From Opitutales bacterium (GTDB taxonomy: Bacteria; Verrucomicrobiota; Verrucomicrobiia; Opitutales; Coraliomargaritaceae), in contig JABBCA010000104.1 of the NCBI GenBank assembly GCA_018607135.1, positions 84,829 through 148,828 of the forward strand: 64,000 bases of DNA, written 5' to 3'. Position 1 is the first letter of the stretch. The number at the start of each line of letters is the position of its first letter. Position numbers and translations under genes: made by a program. The notes under the pieces were generated by a model. That model did no database searches. It was not told where the DNA came from and was given only the letters and a program-made list of their open reading frames with translations. Shown piece after piece: positions 1 to 10,590 of the stretch.

Positions 1-281
1 GTCCACTTCGCAGTGAAATCGGATAGGGACATACCTTCGGCCATAGATTGGCGGATGGTCTTGTCGTCTAAATCAGTGATGTTGCGGACGTGCTTCACCT
101 GAGTGCCATCGACTTCAAGCACGCGGCGTAGGGTATCTTGGATGAGGAAAGTTCGAAAGTTCCCGATGTGTGCGGGTCCATAGACTGTCGGGCCGCAGCA
201 GTAAAAACGCAGTGGTTGTCCGCTTTCAGTGGCAAGCGGCTGGACGGATCGGCTGAGGGTGTCGTAAAGTTGAACGGACAT
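1..281 (-). CDS. cysS: Cysteinyl-tRNA synthetase, N-terminal part (runs off the left edge)
   Basis: Class I aminoacyl-tRNA synthetase that charges tRNA-Cys in the cytoplasm. Reverse translation from the ATG at 281 begins MSVQLYDTLSRSVQPL and carries the class I signature in the form GPTVYGPAHIGNFRTF (HIGN as the HIGH motif) near residues 30-45, preceded by the two cysteines of FYCCGPT, one of which belongs to the zinc site that selects cysteine. HVRNITDLDDKTI follows, as expected for the family. About 93 residues are present; the KMSKS motif and C-terminal domains lie outside the window. It is divergent from hemB, with about 108 bases between the two start codons. The frame is open to the window edge with no defect. 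Confidence 0.93.
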   Translation of the reverse strand, partial: MSVQLYDTLSRSVQPLATESGQPLRFYCCGPTVYGPAHIGNFRTFLIQDTLRRVLEVDGTQVKHVRNITDLDDKTIRQSMAEGMSLSDFTAKW

Positions 282-307
282 GCTGCCACCTATGGCAGAG
301 TGAAAAC

Positions 308-363
308 GAAAGTGAAGGTGAAAGTTCTGTGTTTTCTAGGAGCGATTTTACACTTTCACTTTC
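308..363. promoter_or_regulatory. Imperfect inverted repeat in the cysS/hemB divergent promoter region
   Basis: The 108-base gap between the divergent cysS and hemB starts contains the 13-base arm GAAAGTGAAGGTG (308-320) and its near reverse complement CACTTTCACTTTC (351-363), matching 12 of 13 around a 30-base loop. It could be a transcript hairpin or a binding site for a regulator shared by both genes. No known operator is recognised. Confidence 0.3.
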
Positions 364-389
364 AGATTCACTCCTCACTCTGTTGGCCT

Positions 390-1403
390 ATGTCGAATAG
401 CTTTCGTTTAGATCTTACACGTCGCCCGCGTCGCATGCGCCGCACGGATGCTTTGCGTGGATTGGCCAATGAAACCTCAGTGCTGCCCAAGCATTTGATT
501 CAACCAGTGTTCGTGATTGATGGTGATGGTGCTGCGGAACCCATTGCGTCGATGCCTGGAATTGAGCGATTGACGATTTCTCTCTTGATTGAAGAGTGTC
601 GTGAGCTTTTGAAGCTTGGTATTTCGGCGGTGGCGCTATTCCCAAAACTGGATGCAAATTGCAAGAGTGATGACGGCCGTGAAGCGACAAACCCTGGCAC
701 CTTGGTCTTGCGTGCGATTCGTGCGATGAAGTCAGAAATTCCTGAAATGGCAGTGATTACGGATCTAGCTTTGGATCCTTACACAACGCACGGGCATGAT
801 GGCTTATTGGATCTATCCACAGGTGATCTTGCTAATGACGCGACCGTCGAGGTGTTGGCTGAGATGGCAGTGCTCGCTGCGGAAGCGGGGGTCGATCTCG
901 TGGCCCCCTCCGATATGATGGATGGCCGTGTGGGCGCGATCCGTGCCGAGCTCGATGCCAGCGGGTATGAATTGACAGGGATCATGGCGTATTCGGCGAA
1001 GTTTGCCTCTGCATTTTATGGACCGTTTCGTGATGCCGTGGGTAGTTCGACAAGTGCTGGCACAAAGAGTTTGGATAAGCGCACTTACCAGCTGAATCCT
1101 GCAAATCGTCGCGAGGCATTGATGGAAATTGCTTTGGATGAAGAGGAGGGCGCGGATATCCTCATGGTGAAGCCAGCAGGGCCTTATTTAGATATCATAC
1201 GCGAAGTGCGTGAGGAGACGGAGCTTCCTTTGGCGGCTTATCAAGTCTCTGGAGAGTATGCGCAGATCATGGCTGCCGCTCAGAATGGCTGGTTGGATTT
1301 AGAGAAATGTCGCGATGAGTCTTTGTTGGCGATCCGCCGTGCAGGGGCCGATATGATTTTGACCTATTTCGCAAAGGAATACGCGAAGAGTTTAGTTGAA
1401 TAG
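390..1403 (+). CDS. hemB: Delta-aminolevulinic acid dehydratase (porphobilinogen synthase)
   Basis: Cytoplasmic enzyme that condenses two 5-aminolevulinate molecules to porphobilinogen in tetrapyrrole synthesis. The 337-residue product has family length. Both active-site lysines are visible: K204 in YSAKFASAFYGPF and the Schiff-base K261 in ILMVKPAGPYLDII. The metal loop reads TDLALDPYTTHGHDG (about 124-138), with Asp/Ala where zinc-dependent enzymes have cysteines, so this is the magnesium-type enzyme. The frame is open further upstream, but that extension would overlap cysS and has no family similarity. The ATG at 390 gives the typical N-terminus with the RPRRMRRTDALRGL motif. No Shine-Dalgarno sequence precedes it; the leader is pyrimidine-rich. 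Confidence 0.96.
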   Translation: MSNSFRLDLTRRPRRMRRTDALRGLANETSVLPKHLIQPVFVIDGDGAAEPIASMPGIERLTISLLIEECRELLKLGISAVALFPKLDANCKSDDGREATNPGTLVLRAIRAMKSEIPEMAVITDLALDPYTTHGHDGLLDLSTGDLANDATVEVLAEMAVLAAEAGVDLVAPSDMMDGRVGAIRAELDASGYELTGIMAYSAKFASAFYGPFRDAVGSSTSAGTKSLDKRTYQLNPANRREALMEIALDEEEGADILMVKPAGPYLDIIREVREETELPLAAYQVSGEYAQIMAAAQNGWLDLEKCRDESLLAIRRAGADMILTYFAKEYAKSLVE

Positions 1404-1607
1404 GCGGGGCCTTGGAGCGAACAGTGTCTTCTTTTCAGTCAAAGCGCTGTCTGAAATGACATGCCATTCCGGTAGCAAACAAATTCGACACTACGAGAAG
1501 AGCCCGCCGAGTAACAATTTCTGAAAATCCGTATTAGAGCGTGCTATTCGGGGTGTCTTGACGCGACTTCCTCGAAAAAGTTTACTTTTTAGGCCGACAG
1601 GTCAATT

Positions 1608-2654
1608 CTAGCGTCGCTGCTTACGTTTTTCAGCGAACTGTCTGCGGCGAGCTAACTCACGCATGTCGATTGCCGGATCATCGTCTTCGAATATTTCTTG
1701 GCCGATAATATGCTCAATCACATCTTCCATCGTGATCACGCCGGACATGGAGCCAAACTCATCGACTGCGATGGCAAGCTGTTGATGCGATTTTAGGAAG
1801 GTCTGTAGTGCGTCCGAGGCCGCAGCGTTGTCGGGCACGAAAATTGCCTCTCCTGCAAGATCCGCGATGCGGATATGGTCTTGGTCCTTTGCTTTCGCAC
1901 TCAGAAGGTCGCGGCGGCGGACGATTCCTGTGATATTGTCGGTATTGTCATTAAAAACCGGAATGCGTGCGAAGGGCACGTCACTGGATTTTAGAAAGAG
2001 TGACCCGATGGTTTCTTCGTCATCAATGGCGTGGACGACTGTGCGCGGCGTCATGATCTCGTTGACTAATAACTCATCGAGGCTGAGCGCATTATTGATC
2101 ATGTCACGCTCATTGGATGTGAGCGTGCCTTCTTTGGCGCTCTTTTCTGCGAGTAGAATGATTTCTTCATCGCTATCAGTGATATTGGCAGTGGGGCGTA
2201 AGAGGAACTTCACTAGAAACCCGACCACTGTTGAAATCGGCTTCATAATTGCGCAGAGCCATGCCAGTGGGAAGACTAGTATCGGTTGCAGTGCGGGACG
2301 ATAGAGCACGCCCATGTTTTTGGGAATGATTTCTGAGAAAAATAAGATCGCGAGCGCCATCGCGCTTGAGATTTTAAGTAGGATGTTCGCGTCTTCTGGC
2401 CAGATCTTTACCGCCAAGCCGCCGACCATTGTTGCGCCGAGTGTGTTGGCGATGGTGTTGAGGCTTAAAATGGCAGAACTCGTTTCCTCCAAGTCGACCT
2501 TGAATTTTTCCAACATGACCCCTCTTTTGGGGTATTTCTTCTTTAAAGCCTCAATTTCAGCAGTGCTGGTGCTGAGTATCATAGCCTCAAGGATGGAGCA
2601 GAGTGCTGAAACGCCTATCGTGAAGACGATGGCTAAAGTGAATGCGGCGATCAT
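1608..2654 (-). CDS. CNNM/CorB-type transmembrane protein with DUF21 and CBS domains
   Basis: Membrane protein of the CNNM/CorB family, associated with magnesium or cobalt export and homeostasis. The N-terminal half (about 1-190) is a DUF21-type membrane domain with several hydrophobic helices and the typical NTIANTLGA motif near residue 66. It is followed by two CBS motifs (about 205-310), recognisable from NEIMTPRTVVHAID and AVDEFGSMSGVITMEDVIE. At 348 residues it is shorter than homologues that also carry a C-terminal CorC/HlyC domain, which appears to be absent; the protein ends in a basic tail. It is convergent with hemB and divergent from the PEGA lipoprotein gene. The transport substrate cannot be read from sequence. 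Confidence 0.85.
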   Translation of the reverse strand: MIAAFTLAIVFTIGVSALCSILEAMILSTSTAEIEALKKKYPKRGVMLEKFKVDLEETSSAILSLNTIANTLGATMVGGLAVKIWPEDANILLKISSAMALAILFFSEIIPKNMGVLYRPALQPILVFPLAWLCAIMKPISTVVGFLVKFLLRPTANITDSDEEIILLAEKSAKEGTLTSNERDMINNALSLDELLVNEIMTPRTVVHAIDDEETIGSLFLKSSDVPFARIPVFNDNTDNITGIVRRRDLLSAKAKDQDHIRIADLAGEAIFVPDNAAASDALQTFLKSHQQLAIAVDEFGSMSGVITMEDVIEHIIGQEIFEDDDPAIDMRELARRRQFAEKRKQRR

Positions 2655-2859
2655 TATAAGAGTGCGAATCGGATAGTTTAAGGAAACCTATCTTGCATGT
2701 GTCGAAAAGCACAAGGCTAGTTGATGTATCACACCTTACGATTCAAGTTATTTCAGCCAATTATATAGTTTACGTGAGTGATTCTTACCATTCTAAAGTC
2801 TTGACCGCCTTTATGCTTAGAAACTAAATTAGTAAAGTTCAACATCCCCATTATCTAGT

Positions 2860-3375
2860 ATGAATTTAAAAAGCTCCCCTTTTCTTCTAAGCCTAATAGC
2901 AGTATCCCTTTCCTTACTTTCAGGATGTGCCAGTTTCGAGCGTGGCTCACCGCAAGAAGTGGTGGTGCTTTCATTCCCTACTGAAGCAAGTGTTTACATT
3001 AATGGTGATGCTCAAGGCATTACTCCACTGGTCGTCAAGTTGCCACGTAAAGTGACTCACGAGGTGCGCTTAGAGAAGCATGGTTACAATTCAGCAGTTA
3101 AGTATTTTGCGCCCGTCCCGAATGCGAAGAGTGAGAACTTCATTCGTTTTGGCCTCTCTGAGGACCTTGGCCATTATGTAGATTTAGAGCCACGCAAAAT
3201 GAAAACCGAATTAAAGAGTGGCTTGGTTCCCAATTCCACAGGTGCTGATCCATTTGAAAATATGGCAAAGCAAGCACTTGAGGCAGATCGTCGCCTTGAA
3301 GCTGGAGAGATCTCTCCGCTAGAACATAAGGTGATCATCGAGCAGATTCTTGAATTTTTCGAGCAGTCGATATAG
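2860..3375 (+). CDS. PEGA-domain lipoprotein
   Basis: Predicted lipoprotein of 171 residues. The signal peptide ends in the lipobox LLSGC with Cys23 as the lipidated residue. A PEGA domain follows (about 35-90), with the hallmark spacing SFPTEASVYINGDAQGITPL, a small beta domain commonly found in surface or envelope-associated proteins. The C-terminal segment ADRRLEAGEISPLEHKVII resembles the short SHOCT-type helical tail. It lies 44 bases upstream of gcvH, but a functional link is not implied. Exact function is unknown. Confidence 0.8.
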   Translation: MNLKSSPFLLSLIAVSLSLLSGCASFERGSPQEVVVLSFPTEASVYINGDAQGITPLVVKLPRKVTHEVRLEKHGYNSAVKYFAPVPNAKSENFIRFGLSEDLGHYVDLEPRKMKTELKSGLVPNSTGADPFENMAKQALEADRRLEAGEISPLEHKVIIEQILEFFEQSI

Positions 3376-3419
3376 ATTCTTGCTTGCCTAAATCTGGTTC
3401 CCATCGCTTTTAGTCTTAT

Positions 3420-3800
3420 ATGAGCGACTTACCAACCGACCTTCTATATACCAAGGACCACGAGTGGATTCGATTGAATGATGATGGCACCGCAACAGTT
3501 GGCATCACTCATTACGCACAAGAGAGTTTAGGGGACATCACCTTTGTTGAATTTCCAGAAGTGGGTGACTCAGTCGATGCTGGCGAAACCTTCGGCGTTG
3601 TGGAATCGGTTAAAGCTGCTTCCGATTTATATATGCCGATAGATGCAGAAGTCATTGAAATCAATGAAGAGGCGGATGCGTCTCCTGAACTTCTCAATCA
3701 AGACGCTTTCGGTGCTGGCTGGTTGCTGAAGATTAAGATTCTAGACGACTCGCAACTCGCCGAATTATTGAAGCCAGAAGCGTATAACGAATTAATCTAG
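3420..3800 (+). CDS. gcvH: Glycine cleavage system H protein
   Basis: Lipoyl-carrying shuttle protein of the glycine cleavage system, moving the aminomethyl group between the P, T and L proteins. The 126-residue length is typical. The lipoylation site is K65 in GVVESVKAASDLYMP, and the N-terminal YTKDHEWIRL and GITHYAQESLGDITFVE segments are diagnostic. gcvT and gcvP are not adjacent. The ATG is preceded by CTTTTAGTCTTAT, without a Shine-Dalgarno sequence. The next gene, speA, follows after 72 bases in the same direction. Confidence 0.96.
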   Translation: MSDLPTDLLYTKDHEWIRLNDDGTATVGITHYAQESLGDITFVEFPEVGDSVDAGETFGVVESVKAASDLYMPIDAEVIEINEEADASPELLNQDAFGAGWLLKIKILDDSQLAELLKPEAYNELI

Positions 3801-3872
3801 CAGTTCATTCACTAGCTCAAGGCCGGCGGCGAGCATTCACCGCAATCTACACCCACTTCGAGAGTCACTTTA

Positions 3873-5801
<1,929 letters not shown>

Positions 5802-5846
5802 GGATGCTGTGTGGTGTCTGATCTTGCTCAGGCTGCAAGCATGTTA

Positions 5847-5864
5847 GCGCGAGCAAGCTCGCGC
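5847..5864. terminator. Hairpin between convergent speA and rmuC
   Basis: GCGCGAG and CTCGCGC form a perfect 7-bp stem around the loop CAAG, in the 67-base gap between two convergent genes. It has no T-run on either side, so it is either a non-canonical bidirectional terminator or a dispersed palindrome rather than a classic intrinsic terminator. Confidence 0.4.
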
Positions 5865-5868
5865 ATTA

Positions 5869-7188
5869 CTAAGAGTCTGTAGTTTCTTCTTTCGGCAGTG
5901 TCGGAATCTTCTCAATGGCTTTGGTTTCTGGGAGTGGTTCTGATGACGAACTGTCGAGACCTTCGAATTTCTTGGCAGTGACGAGCAATCGACTTTCCAT
6001 AGAGTTGATGGCTTTGTTATAATGTCCGACGGATTGATCGAGGCTCTTGCCGAGTTTTGCGAAGTGTCCCGCGACGACGCCTATGCGATCATAGAGCTCC
6101 TTACCTAGGTTTGCAATTTCTTTGGCTTCACGGGCAATGGCTTCCTGCTGCCAACCGTAGGCGATGGCCTTGAGTAGCGCGATGAGTGTGGTCGGGGTGG
6201 CAATGATCACTTGATTGTCGACGCCCTGTTCGATGAGAAGCGGATCTTGCTCCAGTGCGGCACTGAAGATGGTTTCATTGGGAATGAAGAGCACCACAAA
6301 TTCGGGCGCGTTCTCGAATTGATTCCAGTAGGCTTTGGCGGATAAACCTTTGATGTGCTCACGGACATGTCGTGCGTGGGCACGCATGCGCTCGGTTTGC
6401 ACGTCTGGATCCTCTGCTTCCAATGCGTCGAGGTAGGCTGCGAGCGGCACCTTGGAATCGACCACCACTTGTCGTCCATTGGGCAAATTGATGAGCATGT
6501 CTGGGCGTTGGCGTTGGCCGTCTTCGGTGTCGACCGAGGTCTGTTCTTGAAAGTCCACTCGGTTGAGCATACCCGCCATTTCGACGGTGCGACGAAGTTG
6601 CATCTCGCCCCACTGGCCGCGCACCTGTGGCGCGCGTAGTGCTTGCACAAGACTGCCTGTGGTTTTGCTGAGTTGGTTTTGTGAGCTAACGAGGCTTTCC
6701 AGTTGTTGCTTAAGACTGGCGTCCGTAGCTGCGCGACGCTCTTCGATTTGACCCACTCGTTCGTTAAAAATTTTCAATGCTTCACCAACTGGCTCGATCG
6801 TCTTATTGATAGCTTGCTGGCGCTTCTCAAGGTCGCCTTTGGCACCTTCTTGGTATTTTTCGAGGTTTTCTTTGGCGAGTTTGAGGAAGGATTCGTTGTT
6901 TTTAGAGAGAGCCTCAGAGGAGAGCGCCTTGAAGCTGTCCTGCAACTTGGCCCTGGCGTCTTCAAGTAAGGCGAGTTTTTCTGCGGCGGCTTTGAGCTCG
7001 GCTTCGCGTTGCGCTTCGATGCGGGCCAGTGCTTCTTTAGTAGCTACGTGCTGATCACGTAGTTCGTTGCGCTCGGCTTCGGTTTGTTCGAGTCTGGCTT
7101 TGATATTTTTCTGAGCGCTCCCGAGAGCTAAGAATACGAGCCCTGCTCCGAGTATGACGCCAACGATGACTCCGACCAAAATTTCCAT
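5869..7188 (-). CDS. rmuC: DNA recombination protein RmuC family
   Basis: Predicted membrane-anchored RmuC-family protein, a PD-(D/E)XK-type nuclease family linked in E. coli to limiting inverted-repeat recombination. From the ATG at 7188 the 439-residue product starts with one transmembrane helix (MEILVGVIVGVILGAGLVFL). A long charged coiled coil (about 25-170) follows, then the conserved RmuC domain with APQVRGQWGEMQLRRTVEMAGM, DMLINLPNGRQVVVDSKVPL and VLFIPNETIFSAAL. The frame is open 17 codons further upstream to a TTG, but only the ATG puts the membrane helix at the N-terminus. It is divergent from the small metal-associated protein at 7278. Confidence 0.9.
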   Translation of the reverse strand: MEILVGVIVGVILGAGLVFLALGSAQKNIKARLEQTEAERNELRDQHVATKEALARIEAQREAELKAAAEKLALLEDARAKLQDSFKALSSEALSKNNESFLKLAKENLEKYQEGAKGDLEKRQQAINKTIEPVGEALKIFNERVGQIEERRAATDASLKQQLESLVSSQNQLSKTTGSLVQALRAPQVRGQWGEMQLRRTVEMAGMLNRVDFQEQTSVDTEDGQRQRPDMLINLPNGRQVVVDSKVPLAAYLDALEAEDPDVQTERMRAHARHVREHIKGLSAKAYWNQFENAPEFVVLFIPNETIFSAALEQDPLLIEQGVDNQVIIATPTTLIALLKAIAYGWQQEAIAREAKEIANLGKELYDRIGVVAGHFAKLGKSLDQSVGHYNKAINSMESRLLVTAKKFEGLDSSSSEPLPETKAIEKIPTLPKEETTDS

Positions 7189-7277
7189 TCCTTCATTGAG
7201 TCGAGTTTCTTGTAACAGGCAATCACGACTTTGGTTCAATACTTGACTAATGAAGTTTATCGGCTGAGTGTGCGCGC

Positions 7278-7652
7278 GTGTTTACCCGTCCTCAAGTGAA
7301 TCCACGACTGCCATCGCTTATGCGTTTGCTTGCCTTTGGTCTTGTGTTGTTGGTGCTCATGTTGACGTTTGCAACTGTAAGTCCAGTGTTTCACCAAGCT
7401 TTGCATGTCGATGCAGAGAGCCATCCGTGTGAAGGTCATTCGCATCAGGTTCCTAGTGATTCAGATGTGGATCATAGCTGTGCGGTGACACTTTTTGATA
7501 GGGGTGGTATGACGGTGATGCTTGTTGTGGAATTGCCACAACGTGCCGATCTGCTGCTAGGTGTGGTCTCGCAGGTGACTGAGACGAATTGGATTGGCCA
7601 GGCTCCGATTCGCTTGTGCAGCCGAGCGCCACCGATTGAAGGTCTTGTTTAA
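7278..7652 (+). CDS. Small membrane/exported protein with Cys/His-rich segment, upstream of TonB receptor
   Basis: Not assigned to a named family. The 124-residue product (GTG start at 7278; an ATG at 7320 would give 110 residues) has one strong hydrophobic segment (MRLLAFGLVLLVLMLTFATV) acting as signal anchor or signal peptide. A short segment rich in His, Cys and Asp follows (HQALHVDAESHPCEGHSH, then SDSDVDHSCAVTLF), suited to metal binding. The gene lies 94 bases upstream of a TonB-dependent receptor with a His/Glu-rich loop, in the same direction. I infer a periplasmic metal-binding accessory of that receptor, which is not proven. A GC-rich hairpin (about 7686-7715) lies between the two genes. 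Confidence 0.6.
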   Translation: MFTRPQVNPRLPSLMRLLAFGLVLLVLMLTFATVSPVFHQALHVDAESHPCEGHSHQVPSDSDVDHSCAVTLFDRGGMTVMLVVELPQRADLLLGVVSQVTETNWIGQAPIRLCSRAPPIEGLV

Positions 7653-7746
7653 GTAATGATGTAGATACGAGCACACGGCTCGATCTCTTATACGGCTGCG
7701 CGCGAAGTGCGCACGCAGCTCAACAAAACTCTTTCAATCTCTTTCA

Positions 7747-9810
7747 ATGAATCGCAAATGTATACTAACTGGTGCCGTGCTGTGCACTACAATGGGCATC
7801 GCCCAAAACTTAAACGCAGATGAGCCTGTTGGGCCTATCTATGAACTGGATGATTATATCGTGTCGGCGGGGCCAGGACTGCGCTCGCTGTCTGATTATG
7901 CTTCGCCGATCAGTGTAATCACCAATGAGGAATTAGCTCGCGAAAGTGGCGGCACTTTAGGGGCGGTTTTAGACTGGCAACCTGGAGTGACTGCCACTTC
8001 GTTTGGCGCAGGGGCGAGTCGGCCCGTGTTGCGCGGTTTTGATGGGCCACGCGTGCGTATTATGGAGTCGGGTATTGAGGCGATTGATGTTTCAGATACG
8101 AGTCCTGATCACGGTGTTGCGGTGGAGCCGTTGCTTATGGAGCGTATTGAAGTGCTACGTGGTCCGAGCACTTTGCTTTATGGCGGCTCGGCAATAGGTG
8201 GAGCTGTCAACGTCGTCGGCAAAGAGATTCCGCGCCAGCCTGTGGACACAAAGGGCTATGAGGGTGCTTTTGAAACTCGCTATGATACGGTTTCTAATAG
8301 CGAAACTTATCTTGGCTTTGCGACCGTGGGGCAAGAGCGTTGGGCAGTCACGATTACTGGTTTGGATCGCGATGCGGAGGATTATGAAATCCCGAGTGAT
8401 GCGCGTGAAGAAGACGCAGAGGGTGGCAGGCTAGAAAACAGCTTTGTTGAAACCCAGCTGTATTCTGTGGGTGCGAGTTGGTTTTTTGCTAACAATAGCC
8501 GTATCGGATTTTCCGTATCCGATTATTCGTCGTTGTATGGAGTCCCTGGGCATGGGCACCACGGGCATGAAGAAGAGCATGAAGAAGAGCATGAAGAGGA
8601 AGAGCATGAAGAGGAAGAACATGACGAAGAGGAAAGCGTGGCTATTGATTTGGAGCGCCAGCGATATGACTTGGAGCTCGAGGTAGTCGACCCTACCGAC
8701 TGGATTGATGTCTTTCGTCTGCGACTCGGTTATACTGATTATCAGCATCGCGAGTTGGAAGGCTCTGAAATTGGGACAGTTTTTGAGCGTGAGGGCTGGG
8801 AGCTTCGTGGTGAAGTAGCCCATTCAAAACTTGGTTTTTTTGATGATGGTGTTTTTGGCATTCAAATTTCAGACACCGATTTCTCAGCGATCGGAGAGGA
8901 AGCGTTTACACCACCATCGAACACAAAGATTCAGTCAGCTTTTTTCAGTGAGCATATTCACGGCAAGGTCTTGCGTTACGAGCTGGGAGGACGAGTGGAG
9001 CGTAGTGAGGTCTCTGCTGAAACCGATGCGAGTGGTTACGATGAGCTTGCCTTTAGTCTCGCATTTGCGACGACATGGCAGATCGATTCGAATAATTCTC
9101 TATCTTTGGTGCTACAGAGATCTCAGCGCCATCCGAGTTCAACGGAGCTCTATGCGGATGGGCCTCATCTTGCGACGAGTCAATATGAAATCGGAGATGC
9201 GGATTTAGAGAAAGAAACCGCGTATGGTATCGATTTGACTTATCGTGCCCATTACGACCGTTGGCAGGCTGAGGTTTCGGCGTTTTATACTTATTTCGAA
9301 GACTATATCTTTGCACAGGATCAAGGTTTTGAAACCGATGAGTTGGAGACTTATCAGTTCATCGCGACGGATGCCGAGTTCTATGGAATTGAGGCGCAGG
9401 TCGATTATGAGTTTTTTAAATCGGACAGCAGCACGGTGCTCTTGAGTCTGATGGCAGACGCTGTTTTCGCGCGCGATCTGGATGCAAACGAGGACCTTCC
9501 ACGTATTCCTGCACCGCGTATTGGCAGTCGCCTCGGTTGGATTCGCGGTAATTGGGATGCGGGCTTGGAGTTGCGCTACTCATTTGAGCAGGATGATACA
9601 GCAGCTGAAGAGTCGGCGACCGACGGCTACACTCAGCTCAATGCTGATTTTCGCTATCGTCATGATTTAGGCAATGGCATGGCGGTGGTTTGGTTTGTGC
9701 GTGCCGACAATTTACTTGATGAAGAAATTCGGAATCATACCTCGTTCCTTAAGGATGAGGCACCATTGCCAGGGCGTAATTTTACGCTTGGTGGACGATT
9801 CGAGTTTTAA
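7747..9810 (+). CDS. TonB-dependent outer-membrane receptor with His/Glu-rich loop (probable zinc or other metal uptake)
   Basis: The 687-residue protein has a signal peptide ending near residue 24 and a TonB-box-like DDYIVSAG. A plug domain spans about 45-155 (ISVITNEELARESGG, RPVLRGFDGPRVRIME, IEVLRGPSTLLYGGSAIGG). A beta-barrel follows, ending in the aromatic outer-membrane signature RNFTLGGRFEF. Residues 269-296 form a loop made almost only of His, Glu and Asp (HGHHGH then repeated EEEH units). Such loops occur in zinc receptors of the ZnuD type, so divalent-metal uptake is the likely role; the substrate is inferred. A GTAGGGGCG-type palindrome begins 17 bases after the stop codon. Confidence 0.88.
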   Translation: MNRKCILTGAVLCTTMGIAQNLNADEPVGPIYELDDYIVSAGPGLRSLSDYASPISVITNEELARESGGTLGAVLDWQPGVTATSFGAGASRPVLRGFDGPRVRIMESGIEAIDVSDTSPDHGVAVEPLLMERIEVLRGPSTLLYGGSAIGGAVNVVGKEIPRQPVDTKGYEGAFETRYDTVSNSETYLGFATVGQERWAVTITGLDRDAEDYEIPSDAREEDAEGGRLENSFVETQLYSVGASWFFANNSRIGFSVSDYSSLYGVPGHGHHGHEEEHEEEHEEEEHEEEEHDEEESVAIDLERQRYDLELEVVDPTDWIDVFRLRLGYTDYQHRELEGSEIGTVFEREGWELRGEVAHSKLGFFDDGVFGIQISDTDFSAIGEEAFTPPSNTKIQSAFFSEHIHGKVLRYELGGRVERSEVSAETDASGYDELAFSLAFATTWQIDSNNSLSLVLQRSQRHPSSTELYADGPHLATSQYEIGDADLEKETAYGIDLTYRAHYDRWQAEVSAFYTYFEDYIFAQDQGFETDELETYQFIATDAEFYGIEAQVDYEFFKSDSSTVLLSLMADAVFARDLDANEDLPRIPAPRIGSRLGWIRGNWDAGLELRYSFEQDDTAAEESATDGYTQLNADFRYRHDLGNGMAVVWFVRADNLLDEEIRNHTSFLKDEAPLPGRNFTLGGRFEF

Positions 9811-9827
9811 AGCCGAGTCGCTATGCG

Positions 9828-9880
9828 ATGTAGGGGTGCGACGTTTAAACTGACATGCGCGTTGAGTCGCGCCCCTACAT
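9828..9880. repeat. GTAGGGGCG palindromic element, copy 1
   Basis: Arms ATGTAGGGGTGCGAC (9828-9842) and GTCGCGCCCCTACAT (9866-9880) are reverse complements at 14 of 15 positions around a 23-base loop. It lies just downstream of the TonB-receptor stop codon. It belongs to the same family as the elements at 41876, 48343 and 58150. Confidence 0.75.
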
Positions 9881-9933
9881 TTTATGAATTCGGGTCTTGT
9901 CGTTGTTGGCTGAGTCGGAACAAAGTTTAAGTT

Positions 9934-10434
9934 ATGACTGATCAAGACTTTGGACCTACTGGTGAAATTTGCTTCGACCTCCCGTCTCCATATGAGCCAC
10001 ATCCTTGTGGGCTGTTGCACTTACCTCGTTTCATCGCGAAGTGCCGTAAACATTTAGCGGGTGATTTGCCGAAGTCCTATCAGAAGAATTTCTGCCGTGG
10101 CTTTGATCGTTTTCTATCCATGCATTTAGATATCGAGCCGAAGCAGGTGCTCACTGCAGTTGAACAAGCGGGGGACGATGAGATCGAGTTGGATCGTCTG
10201 TTGGGGGAGTTTTTCCCTGAGAATTTAAAAGTAGTGGAGTGGAATCGTGAAGTTACTCACAAGGGGCAAACAGTTGCTGGACGTGAGTTCCTTGCGGAGT
10301 CGTTAACCAACATGGGAACGCCAGAGATGATTGGTAAAATTGACTCAGTTATGGATATGATCGACTTCGACGAGGGTCGTATTCCGGGTTTTTCTGATCA
10401 GCGCCGCCGTGAGTGGGAAGCTGCTCAGGGCTAA
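9934..10434 (+). CDS. DUF5069 domain-containing protein
   Basis: A 166-residue soluble protein recognised as DUF5069 from its LPRFIAKCRKHLAGDLP segment near residue 30 and its overall composition. The family has no known function. There is no signal peptide or membrane segment. The C-terminal part contains RIPGFSDQRRREWEAAQG. The leader before the ATG (ACAAAGTTTAAGTT) has no clear Shine-Dalgarno sequence. The downstream neighbour is the convergent sigma-factor gene. Confidence 0.75.
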   Translation: MTDQDFGPTGEICFDLPSPYEPHPCGLLHLPRFIAKCRKHLAGDLPKSYQKNFCRGFDRFLSMHLDIEPKQVLTAVEQAGDDEIELDRLLGEFFPENLKVVEWNREVTHKGQTVAGREFLAESLTNMGTPEMIGKIDSVMDMIDFDEGRIPGFSDQRRREWEAAQG

Positions 10435-10532
10435 GTTTGGTCGGTGCTTACAGTGTGGACATTCTTGTCCGTAGCAGTAGAGCCTAGTCTTTTTAGACAG
10501 ATGCAGGGATGTCCTTGCTCTTTTGGCAGTAA

Positions 10533-10564
10533 AAAGCCCCTCGGTCCGAAGACCGAAGGGCTTT
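10533..10564 (-). terminator. Intrinsic terminator of the sigma-factor gene
   Basis: A 14-bp stem (AAAGCCCCTCGGTC / GACCGAAGGGCTTT, one mismatch) with tetraloop CGAA is followed on the minus strand by a T-run (the AAAAA at 10531-10535 read in reverse). It lies 27 bases past the sigma-factor stop codon. The symmetrical A/T flanks could also stop transcripts from the DUF5069 side. Confidence 0.85.
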
Positions 10565-10590
10565 ACCTTTAACAAACAACGTGGGTGAAA

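Noticed and set aside
138..389. In-frame N-terminal extension of hemB
   Set aside because: It overlaps cysS on the other strand and has no similarity to the enzyme; the ATG at 390 matches family length.
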